Positions 8,482 through 14,978 of a DNA stretch of 39,127 nucleotides are shown piece after piece (position 1 is the stretch's first letter; each line of letters opens with the position of its first letter). This stretch comes from CAXNKG01 sp964202965. GTDB lineage: Bacteria > Acidobacteriota > Vicinamibacteria > Vicinamibacterales > UBA2999. Under the pieces are notes generated by a model that was not told the origin of the DNA, did no database searches, and saw only the letters and a program-made list of their open reading frames with translations. The DNA lies in NCBI GenBank assembly GCA_964202965.1, contig CAXNKG010000030.1, forward strand, positions 1-39,127. Direction: 5' to 3'. The position numbers and the translations under genes were made by a program.

Positions 8482-8526
8482 GGTTCCTGGGGTTTCTAAG
8501 GTTCCTAAGGTTCTTAGGGTTCCTGG
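8482..8526. repeat. Five 9-bp tandem units between asnS and the isomerase gene
   Basis: Units GGTTCCTGG, GGTTTCTAA, GGTTCCTAA, GGTTCTTAG and GGTTCCTGG follow without gaps from 8482 to 8526. The array starts immediately after the asnS stop codon and contains the stop codon and last four codons of the minus-strand gene that ends at 8514. Confidence 0.85.
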
Positions 8527-9374
8527 AAGGTCACGAACGTTTTCTCCAGGCGTTCGCGCGCCGCAGCCGTCCGAGCAAGCACGTCGACCGGGTCTCCCGT
8601 GTCGGCGACCTCGAACATCAGCATGCCGTCGTAGCCAATCTTCTGCGTTTCCATCATGGCCATATCCCAGTTGATGGAGCCGGCGAAGGGCACCAGGTGG
8701 TCGTCCTCGCGGCCGCGATTGTCGTGCACGTGCGTCGTCCGCAGGTGGCCTCCCACGCATTCGATCGCCTCGCCAAGGTCGCCCATCAGATGCGCGTGCC
8801 CGAAGTCGAGGCAGATCCCGACATCGACGTCCTCGAGCTGGTCCTCGAGCAGGTGCACGAGCGCCTCGGGGCTCGACAGCGCGTTCGGGATGACCTCCAC
8901 GGCCACCTCGACACCCACCTCGGCCGCTGCCGCCGCAATCTCTTCGAGGCTCCGCCGCGCGGCGTCGGGGCGGTTGCCGCCCGCCGCGCCAGGCGCCGCG
9001 TCGGGAACCCCGAGGTGCAGCACGAGAAACCGGCAGGGGAGGCGCCGCGCGATCGCCAGGGCCATGCGCGTTTCGCGGACCGCCTTGTCGCGCTCGACGG
9101 CGTCCGAGGCGCCGTTCGAGAAGGGCCCGACCCACTGGCCGGCGCGAAGTCCGTCGAAAATAGGGGCGTGCACCGAGTGCAGCTCGAGGCGCGTGTCGGC
9201 CAGCCACTCGGCCAGCGCTGCAACCGCCTTCGCGTCGTGATAGTCGAAGTGGGATCGCGTGGCGAAGAGCTCGACGGTCTCAAATCCATGCGCCGCGATA
9301 TGGACGAGGTGCTCACGCGTCAGCCGTGATTCGTGGAAGAGATGCGTCGAGACGCCGAAGCGGTAATCGCTCAC
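8514..9374 (-). CDS. Sugar phosphate isomerase/epimerase-like TIM-barrel protein
   Basis: A 286-residue AP-endonuclease-2-type TIM barrel (xylose isomerase-like superfamily). It starts with the usual RFGVSTHLFHESRL strand, then LELHSVHAPIF, FLVLHLGVP, VAVEVIPN, ICLDFGHAHLMGD, TTHVHDNRG and the final MLMFEV. The His/Glu/Asp residues on these strand ends normally bind the divalent metals. The substrate cannot be told from sequence. The start is GTG at 9372-9374, with no Shine-Dalgarno but a TACCAT box 7 nt upstream, so the mRNA may be leaderless. The last residues FQEP and the stop are encoded inside the 9-bp array. It is a single gene, convergent with asnS. Confidence 0.85.
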   Translation of the reverse strand: MSDYRFGVSTHLFHESRLTREHLVHIAAHGFETVELFATRSHFDYHDAKAVAALAEWLADTRLELHSVHAPIFDGLRAGQWVGPFSNGASDAVERDKAVRETRMALAIARRLPCRFLVLHLGVPDAAPGAAGGNRPDAARRSLEEIAAAAAEVGVEVAVEVIPNALSSPEALVHLLEDQLEDVDVGICLDFGHAHLMGDLGEAIECVGGHLRTTHVHDNRGREDDHLVPFAGSINWDMAMMETQKIGYDGMLMFEVADTGDPVDVLARTAAARERLEKTFVTFQEP

Positions 9375-9381
9375 AGAGCTA

Positions 9382-9387
9382 ATGGTA
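9382..9387 (-). promoter_or_regulatory. -10-like box of a putative leaderless promoter (isomerase gene)
   Basis: On the minus strand TACCAT lies 7 nt before the GTG start at 9374, and there is no Shine-Dalgarno. The spacing would put the transcription start at or next to the start codon. No convincing -35 is visible. Confidence 0.4.
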
Positions 9388-9404
9388 ACAGGGGGATTCT
9401 GGGG

Positions 9405-9467
9405 TCGGAGAACGCGGAGGCAACGGATTCACAGGAGGAACGGAGAAACGGAGGTCGAACGGAGAAG
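9405..9467. repeat. Purine-rich CGGAG-type low-complexity array
   Basis: Irregular repeats of AACGGAG / CGGAGG / ACGGAGA lie in the 212-bp gap between the isomerase gene and amgK. The rest of the gap (9468-9586) shows no gene, tRNA or clear terminator. Confidence 0.55.
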
Positions 9468-9586
9468 GCGCGATGTGCTCGACCGCATCGAGCGGATCTC
9501 GCGGATTCAGCCCAGACGAACTCGGGTCATCCGCGGCTCATGGTGACCTCAGCGGGGCGCAACGCGTGTTGGCCCGGACCGTTGTC

Positions 9587-10618
9587 TCAGCGCAGTTCGT
9601 CGAGGTGTGACGCAAGGAGCTCCCGGAGCCTTCCGAACCGCGGGTATCGGACAAGGTTGCCGCGCGCGTAGGTCAGGGTGCGCGGGATGTACTGGATGTA
9701 GACCGTGTTGCCTCGCGAGGCCGCCTGGAATCCGAACGTGCCGAGCGCCTTCAGGTTCCGCTGCAGCGCCATGAGGTCGAATCGGCGGCGGAAATCCTCC
9801 TCGCCTGCCGGCGGCCCGCTGCGCCTGGCGAGGAAGAAGGCAATCAGTTCCTGTACCTGCTGTTCGCTGAGATCCACGTACGAATCGCGGAGCAGCGACA
9901 CCAGGTCGTAGGTGTCCGGTCCCATCCGCGCATCCTGGAAGTCGATGATGTACAGGCTCCCGTTGTGCAGCATCAGGTTGCGGCTGTGATAGTCACGATG
10001 ACAGAGCACGCGGGGCTCGGCGGCCAGCTCCGAGGCGATCGCGCCGAATTCGGCATCGAGGACATCACGTTCCGGCGTCGCCAGCGCGACGCCCCGGTAG
10101 CCTTCGAGGAAGTGTTTCGTAAAGAAGTTCAGCTCCCAGGTGAGCTTCTCGACGTCGAACGCCACGCCGTACGGGACGTACGCAGGCGATGCGAGGTCCC
10201 GGCCGCGCGTTTGAATCGTCGCGATGAGGGAGACCGCCTCGCGATAGAGCGCGGCATGTTCCCCGGGCGACGCGGCGCCGAGGTGCGCCTGGAGCGTGAC
10301 GTCGCCGAGATCCTCGAGCGCCATGACACCGAGCGCATTCGCGTGGCCGAGTATCCGCGGCACCGGCACCGGCATCGCACCGAACAGCCGCGCGACGTTG
10401 ACGAACGGCAGGCGGTCGAAGTCGATGGCGCCAGGGTGCACCGCCAGTACCTGCGACGGTGCGTCGCGCGCCAGGATGCGGAAGTACCGCCGGTCTGACG
10501 CGTCGCCCGTCAGCGGGACGACCCTGGCGCCGCGGCCACCCAGCCCCGTCTGATCCAGGAAGTGGTCGATGCGGCTACGGGCATCAACGCCGCCCTGGAT
10601 TCGCCGTTCGTCGGTCAT
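9587..10618 (-). CDS. amgK: AmgK-like N-acetylmuramate/N-acetylglucosamine 1-kinase
   Basis: A 343-residue aminoglycoside-phosphotransferase-fold kinase. The catalytic loop CHRDYHSRNLML (about residue 205) supplies the Asp base, and IDFQDARMGPDTYDLVSLL the metal-binding Asp. The leading GLGGRGARVVPLTGDASDRRYFRI and VMALEDLGDVTL segments match the AmgK subgroup that phosphorylates MurNAc and GlcNAc at carbon 1 in peptidoglycan recycling. ATG at 10616-10618 overlaps the TGA of the upstream nucleotidyltransferase (ATGA), giving coupled translation; an upstream in-frame extension is rejected for that reason. It is the last gene of the five-gene operon. Sugar specificity is inferred from the family and the MurU-like neighbour. 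Confidence 0.82.
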   Translation of the reverse strand: MTDERRIQGGVDARSRIDHFLDQTGLGGRGARVVPLTGDASDRRYFRILARDAPSQVLAVHPGAIDFDRLPFVNVARLFGAMPVPVPRILGHANALGVMALEDLGDVTLQAHLGAASPGEHAALYREAVSLIATIQTRGRDLASPAYVPYGVAFDVEKLTWELNFFTKHFLEGYRGVALATPERDVLDAEFGAIASELAAEPRVLCHRDYHSRNLMLHNGSLYIIDFQDARMGPDTYDLVSLLRDSYVDLSEQQVQELIAFFLARRSGPPAGEEDFRRRFDLMALQRNLKALGTFGFQAASRGNTVYIQYIPRTLTYARGNLVRYPRFGRLRELLASHLDELR

Positions 10619-11562
10619 TGGAGTGGTGCCACCGCCAGGTCGCCGACGCGCCGCTCGCCCGGGGACGCCTCGCCGCCCGCTCGTCGCAGCGAGCAACCGG
10701 TCCACGTGGTGCCGGCCGGCACCTCGACTCCATCGGTCACGACACAGCGTTCGAGCCGTGCTCCCGCTCCCACGCTCACATCGTCCCAGAGAACTGACTC
10801 GTGCACGACGGCGGTCGCGTCCACCCGAGCCCGCGCGCCGCAGGCATCCGCGCGCCCTTCGCGCCCCGAAAACGTGAGCGACGTGCGCAGGTAGTCAGCA
10901 GGGGTCCCGATATCGAAAAATTCGCCCTCGCACACGTGCGCCCGCACCAGGCCCGGCGCCTCTCGCATCAGGCGGGGGTAGAGGGCGCCCACCGACTCCG
11001 CCGGCGTTCCAGCCGGCAGCGACGCGAACGCGTCGGCCTCGACCACCTGCACGCCGACGAAATGGAAGGAATCATCCTCAGAGCCGCGCCGCGTGAACCC
11101 GACAACGGCCTCGTGGGCATTTACCTGGACGCCGCCGTACCGTTCCGGCTCGGTCCGGGGAACCACCGCCAGGGTGACGAGCGCGTCGGAATGCCGGTGC
11201 GCCGTCACGAGCCGGGATATATCAATGCCGGTCAGCGTATCGCCGTTGACGATCAGGAATGGCGACGCTCCGATCAGCGCGAGCGCGTGCCGCGGGCCAC
11301 CGGCTGACCCGAGCAGCGGCACCTCCCAGGAATATCTGACGCGGACCCCGAGGTCCGTACCGTCGCCGATGACCGGCGTGATGGTATGCGGGAGGTAGTG
11401 AAGATTGAGCACCGCATCGGTGACGTCAGCGGCCCGGAGCTGGCGCAGAATCCGGCGCACGAGCGGCTCGCCGGCCACCGGCATCGCCGCCTTCGCGCGC
11501 ACCAGCGACAGCGGACGCAGGCGTGTGGCCAGGCCGGCTGTGAGCACCAGCGCAGGAATCAT
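10615..11562 (-). CDS. MurU-like sugar-1-phosphate nucleotidyltransferase with C-terminal hexapeptide-like region
   Basis: A 315-residue nucleotidyltransferase. The nucleotide-binding loop is LTAGLATRLRPLSLVRAKAA (about residues 6-25), with the metal-binding FLIVNGDTL near residue 110 and EFFDIGTPADYL near 225. The pairing with an AmgK-like kinase suggests conversion of MurNAc-1-P (or a similar sugar-1-P) to a UDP-sugar, as MurU does in Pseudomonas. Unlike short MurU proteins it continues after residue 245 with a hexapeptide-like stretch (ATAVVHESVLWDDVSVGAGA, then LERCVVTDG), as in NDP-sugar pyrophosphorylases. ATG at 11562 overlaps the TGA of the CYTH gene (ATGA). Substrate is inferred. Confidence 0.8.
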   Translation of the reverse strand: MIPALVLTAGLATRLRPLSLVRAKAAMPVAGEPLVRRILRQLRAADVTDAVLNLHYLPHTITPVIGDGTDLGVRVRYSWEVPLLGSAGGPRHALALIGASPFLIVNGDTLTGIDISRLVTAHRHSDALVTLAVVPRTEPERYGGVQVNAHEAVVGFTRRGSEDDSFHFVGVQVVEADAFASLPAGTPAESVGALYPRLMREAPGLVRAHVCEGEFFDIGTPADYLRTSLTFSGREGRADACGARARVDATAVVHESVLWDDVSVGAGARLERCVVTDGVEVPAGTTWTGCSLRRAGGEASPGERRVGDLAVAPLQ

Positions 11563-12113
11563 TCGTCGTCGTCGAGGAAAAACATGTGGGGCGTCTCGTA
11601 GCCGTATTTCTGCTGGTGCTGTAGAAAGAGGCCCCGGTAGGACTCGAGCATGTAGTCCGCTTCGGTCCGGCCGAGCGCGGCGGTCATGGCGCGGATGGCC
11701 GCTTCGCCGCCTTCGAGCTCGACGAAGGTCCCGACGGGCGTCTCGTCGATTGCGATGATGAGGTCGTCGCCGGCGTATTCCTCGCGGTACTTCTCGTACC
11801 GGAACCAGACACGGAATCCGAGCTGCCCGAAGATCTGCAGCAGGACGCCGCCGTCGCCGGCGGCGGTTTCGATCTCCTCGCGGATCTTCATCGTGCCGGG
11901 CTGGGCGGGGCCCTTGAACGTCACGACACTGCGGCCCGCCTCGGTGCGGACGCGCAGGACGCACGTCCGCCGGCGCAGCGCTTGGTCGGTGGTATCAAGG
12001 AGGGCGTCTTCCTGCAGCCGCCGGCTGCGGAGCAGGGTCGCGCCGGCGGCGAGGACGGTTCGACGCGCCCCGTCGGGCGTGTCGAACCGTAGTTTGACTT
12101 CGCGCTCTACCAG
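11559..12113 (-). CDS. CYTH-domain protein, probably starting at CTG
   Basis: A CYTH (class IV adenylate cyclase/thiamine-triphosphatase) fold protein acting on a triphosphate in a metal-dependent tunnel. The signature ExExK is EREVK, only codons 3-7 after the proposed start. Later come LRRRTCVLRVRTE, VTFKGPAQPG, REEIE, FRYEKYREEY, LIIAIDETPVGTFVELEG and YMLESYRGLF, all typical. No ATG, GTG or TTG lies in frame upstream of EREVK within the visible reading frame. CTG at 12111-12113 lies exactly 10 nt after AAGGAG at the end of htrA, giving 184 residues. The first conventional start, GTG at 11924, would remove 63 residues including ExExK. Substrate is unknown. Its stop overlaps the next start (ATGA). 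Confidence 0.82.
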   Translation of the reverse strand: MVEREVKLRFDTPDGARRTVLAAGATLLRSRRLQEDALLDTTDQALRRRTCVLRVRTEAGRSVVTFKGPAQPGTMKIREEIETAAGDGGVLLQIFGQLGFRVWFRYEKYREEYAGDDLIIAIDETPVGTFVELEGGEAAIRAMTAALGRTEADYMLESYRGLFLQHQQKYGYETPHMFFLDDDE

Positions 12114-12120
12114 CCTCGGA

Positions 12121-13686
12121 TTACTCCTTGGTGACGGCCACGAACGTCTCCTGGCCGCCGTTGCGCAGCACGCGCAGAAACGCCGTTCCGCCGGCTGGAA
12201 TGCGGCCGAGCTCGCGGCCGGCCTCGGTGGCCGTCGCGACGGTCTCGCGGCCGACGCGCACGATCACGTCGCCTTCCGCCAGGCCCGCACGCGCTGCCGC
12301 GCTGCCGGACTCGACATTCATCACGACGGCGCCCTGCGCGTTGCGGCTGAGACGGAGCCGCTGTGCCACATCGGGCGTGATGTTGCCGAGCGTGATGCCG
12401 AACCCGCTGGACGTTTCCGGGGCGCCCCCGCCGTTATTGGGATCATTCGCGGCGCGCTGCGTGGTCTCGGCCTCGAGGTCGAGCTCCTCGACGTTGACGG
12501 TGACCGTGCGCTCCTGCCGGTCGCGGACGACCCGGACCGGAACGCTCGTGCCGGGCTTCGTGGCGGTGACCATCGCGACCAGTTCGTCGCGGTTGCGAAT
12601 CGGCTTGCCGTTGTAACTGATGATCACGTCACCGGGCTCCAGGCCTGCTTTCGCCGCAGCGCCTCCCGGCACCACGTTCAGCACGACAGCGCCGTTGCGG
12701 TCCTTGAGTCCGAACTCGTCGACCGCGTCAGCGGGCACCGTCCCGATGCCGACGCCAATCCGGCCGCGCGTGATCTTGCCGGCGCGCAGCTGCGGCAGCA
12801 GCTCGCGCACGACGTTGATGGGCATCGCGAACCCGACGCCGACGTTACCGGGGCGTCCTTCGCTGATGATCGCGGTGTTGATGCCGACGACTTCACCACG
12901 GAGATTCAGGAGCGGGCCGCCGGAGTTGCCCGGGTTGATCGCGGCGTCGGTCTGCAGGACCTGCGCATAACGCGAGGCGGCGACGGGGAACGAGCGCTCG
13001 ATCGCACTGATCACCCCGACCGTCACGGTGTGCGCCAGGCCGAATGGGTTACCAATGGCAACAACCCAGTCGCCGGGGAACGTCTGGCCCGAGTCGCCGA
13101 ACTTCACTTCCGGCAGCACGTGATCCGGTTTTTCGGTCAGTTCGATGAGCGCGCTGTCCGTCAGGGGATCGCGGCCGACGATGCGCGCGTCGTAGGTCTG
13201 GTCCTCATTCTCGCCGTAGAGCGACACCTGGATCCGGCTGGCGCCCTCCACTACGTGATTGTTCGTCAGGATGAACCCGGCCTTGTCGATGATGAAGCCG
13301 GTGCCGGCCGCCTGCACGACCTCGTCGCGCGGCTGCTGGGGCTGCGGGCGCGGCGCCGGCTGGCCGAAGAAGCGCTCGAAGAGATCGTTTCCGCCACCCT
13401 GGTCGCCCTGGCCGCCCTGGCCGCCGAAAAAGTCGCTCAGGTCCTGCGCGCGCTGGCGCTGTTCGGTCCTGATGTTCACGACGGTCGGCGACACCGCCTT
13501 GGCAATGTCACGGAACGTGGTCGCCGTGAGCGGGCCGGTGATCGGCGCGCTGTTCATCGGCGGGGCGGCGGTCTGCGCGGACGACAGGGGCGTCAGGCCC
13601 AGCCGGGACGAAATCACCATCCCGACCGCGAGCGACGCGACCGCGATGAGCACAGCGTAGAAAAGCGTAGTCTTACGATTCGTCAT
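12121..13686 (-). CDS. htrA: HtrA/DegQ-family periplasmic serine protease
   Basis: A 521-residue envelope protease. Residues 5-27 form an uncleaved-anchor or signal segment (LFYAVLIAVASLAVGMVI). The trypsin-like domain has the triad His in ILTNNHVV, Asp in DPLTDSALIEL and Ser in NPGNSGGPL. Two PDZ domains follow (about 290-390 and 420-515, GLEPGDVIISYNGKPI and GLAEGDVIVRVG). A Gly/Gln-rich loop lies before the triad His. It degrades or refolds damaged exported proteins. It starts 10 nt after the M24 peptidase gene; its final Lys-Glu-stop codons (AAGGAGTAA) form the ribosome-binding site of the CYTH gene. Confidence 0.95.
   Translation of the reverse strand: MTNRKTTLFYAVLIAVASLAVGMVISSRLGLTPLSSAQTAAPPMNSAPITGPLTATTFRDIAKAVSPTVVNIRTEQRQRAQDLSDFFGGQGGQGDQGGGNDLFERFFGQPAPRPQPQQPRDEVVQAAGTGFIIDKAGFILTNNHVVEGASRIQVSLYGENEDQTYDARIVGRDPLTDSALIELTEKPDHVLPEVKFGDSGQTFPGDWVVAIGNPFGLAHTVTVGVISAIERSFPVAASRYAQVLQTDAAINPGNSGGPLLNLRGEVVGINTAIISEGRPGNVGVGFAMPINVVRELLPQLRAGKITRGRIGVGIGTVPADAVDEFGLKDRNGAVVLNVVPGGAAAKAGLEPGDVIISYNGKPIRNRDELVAMVTATKPGTSVPVRVVRDRQERTVTVNVEELDLEAETTQRAANDPNNGGGAPETSSGFGITLGNITPDVAQRLRLSRNAQGAVVMNVESGSAAARAGLAEGDVIVRVGRETVATATEAGRELGRIPAGGTAFLRVLRNGGQETFVAVTKE
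12124..12129 (-). promoter_or_regulatory. Ribosome-binding site AAGGAG that decides a CTG start
   Basis: AAGGAG on the minus strand, 10 nt before CTG at 12113. The same arrangement (AAGGAG, stop codon, 10-nt spacing) occurs before the GTG start of glgP, supporting the choice. Confidence 0.65.
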
Positions 13687-13696
13687 TGGAACGTCC

Positions 13697-14881
13697 TCAC
13701 TCCACTAAACGCATTATCTCCATCTGGCGCGGCCCCGTCACCAACGCCGCGTGCGAACTCCGGTAGATGTTGATTTCCGTGCGCACGCCGAACGTCTCGA
13801 AATAGAGCCCTGGTTCGACCGTGAACCCCGCGCCCGGAAGCACCCGCCGGTCGTCGTGCGTCTCGAAATCGTCGAGGTGGACGCCGTTGCCGTGTACCTG
13901 CTCTCCCAGGCTGTGCCCCGTGCGATGCAGGATACGGTCCTCATATCCCGCGCGGATCAGCACCGTCCGTGCCGCCTGATCGATTTCCCATCCCCGCACG
14001 TCCCGGCCGGCCCGCGACGCGTCGTCCACGAAGGTTACCGCCGCGTCGCGTGCCTCAACTATGGCTCGAAACGCGTCGGCCACCGGCCGGGGGACCGTGC
14101 GCCCGGTAAAGCCGACCCAGGTGATGTCGGCAAACACGGCTCCCGCGTCCCTCCGCTTGCCCCACAGATCCAGGAGCAGCACCTCGTCCGGCACAATCGG
14201 GCGGCTGCCCGCTGGCGCCGGCAGGTAGTGCGGATCGCCCGCATTCGCGCCGACCGCCACCACGGGCGGCGAGTCTGTCTCGAGCTGCTCGTCCTCGAAC
14301 CACCGGACCATCTGCTGCTGCAGGTCGAATTCCGTCAGCACCACGCGTGCCCTGAGCGCTTCGGTGACCGCCGCAAACGCCCGGTCTTTGATCCGATACA
14401 GGGCGCTCGACGCCAGCCTGTGCGACGCAAACTGATCCTCGTCCCACGCCGCTTCGAACTGCTGTACCAGATCGCCGGACGACCGGATGGTCACGCCGCG
14501 CCGCCGGATGCTTTCCGCGGTGCCCGCGTCGAGGCGCGAGAGATACGGAATCGCGCAGTCGGCCGAGTACTCCATCGCCACTGTGGACATGCCTGCCAGT
14601 AATTCCGTCACCGCCACTTCCAGCTGGTGGCGCCCTGCATAGACGATCTTCGCGCCGGGAAGCCGGTCCAGGTTGTGGCGTTCGATCGCATGCACCACAC
14701 CTCGCGGTTCCCCCGTGGCCGGAATCAGGTAGAACCATCGCCTGGTCGTCATGTGCGTGCCGTCGGTCAGGCCCGCCAGGCGGCTGGCAATCGGATTCGA
14801 GCCGTGGAAGTCGTAGAGCAGCCAGCCGTCCAGCCCGTCCGTCCTGAGCGCGCGCTGAACGGCGGCTATGTCGAGCCTCAC
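13697..14881 (-). CDS. M24-family (Xaa-Pro aminopeptidase-like) metallopeptidase
   Basis: A 394-residue creatinase/prolidase-like protein. The amino-terminal half is the inactive creatinase-N fold. The pita-bread domain supplies the five expected metal ligands: Asp in LLDLWG, Asp in VFADITW, His in HRTGHSLG, Glu in FTVEPGLYF and Glu in RTEINIY. It should cleave an amino-terminal residue before proline or a related dipeptide bond in the cytoplasm. GTG at 14879-14881 is the start, with no Shine-Dalgarno and a GATAAT box 6 nt upstream, so leaderless translation is likely. It is the first gene of the operon leading to htrA, CYTH, murU-like and amgK, divergent from the VWFA gene. Confidence 0.88.
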   Translation of the reverse strand: MRLDIAAVQRALRTDGLDGWLLYDFHGSNPIASRLAGLTDGTHMTTRRWFYLIPATGEPRGVVHAIERHNLDRLPGAKIVYAGRHQLEVAVTELLAGMSTVAMEYSADCAIPYLSRLDAGTAESIRRRGVTIRSSGDLVQQFEAAWDEDQFASHRLASSALYRIKDRAFAAVTEALRARVVLTEFDLQQQMVRWFEDEQLETDSPPVVAVGANAGDPHYLPAPAGSRPIVPDEVLLLDLWGKRRDAGAVFADITWVGFTGRTVPRPVADAFRAIVEARDAAVTFVDDASRAGRDVRGWEIDQAARTVLIRAGYEDRILHRTGHSLGEQVHGNGVHLDDFETHDDRRVLPGAGFTVEPGLYFETFGVRTEINIYRSSHAALVTGPRQMEIMRLVE

Positions 14882-14887
14882 GCAGCC

Positions 14888-14893
14888 ATTATC
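14888..14893 (-). promoter_or_regulatory. -10 box GATAAT of the M24-htrA-CYTH-murU-amgK operon
   Basis: GATAAT (5 of 6 to consensus) on the minus strand lies 6 nt before the GTG at 14881. This places the transcription start at the start codon. The -35 region is not recognisable. Confidence 0.5.
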
Positions 14894-14954
14894 GCCCCAC
14901 GTACGCCCCGTCCCACACCCCCTCTGACGGCAGACGGCGGGGAAAAGTCGGTTC

Positions 14955-14960
14955 TATAAT
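14955..14960 (+). promoter_or_regulatory. Consensus -10 box of the VWFA-related gene
   Basis: A perfect TATAAT ends 18 nt before the ATG at 14979. A GTGAGG purine stretch between them can serve as ribosome-binding site. No good -35 hexamer is seen at 16-18 nt upstream. Confidence 0.5.
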
Positions 14961-14978
14961 TCCCGTGAGGTCAGCCCC

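Noticed and set aside
8482..8526. CRISPR-like array
   Set aside because: Units are 9 bp, contiguous and without spacers; no cas genes are present.
8260..9207. 315-codon minus-strand frame across the asnS/isomerase junction
   Set aside because: It is out of frame with both well-supported genes and has Arg/Gly-rich noise composition.
10619..10705. Amino-terminal extension of AmgK
   Set aside because: It overlaps the murU-like coding sequence and has Arg/Gly/Pro-rich shadow composition; ATGA coupling at 10618 is a better start.
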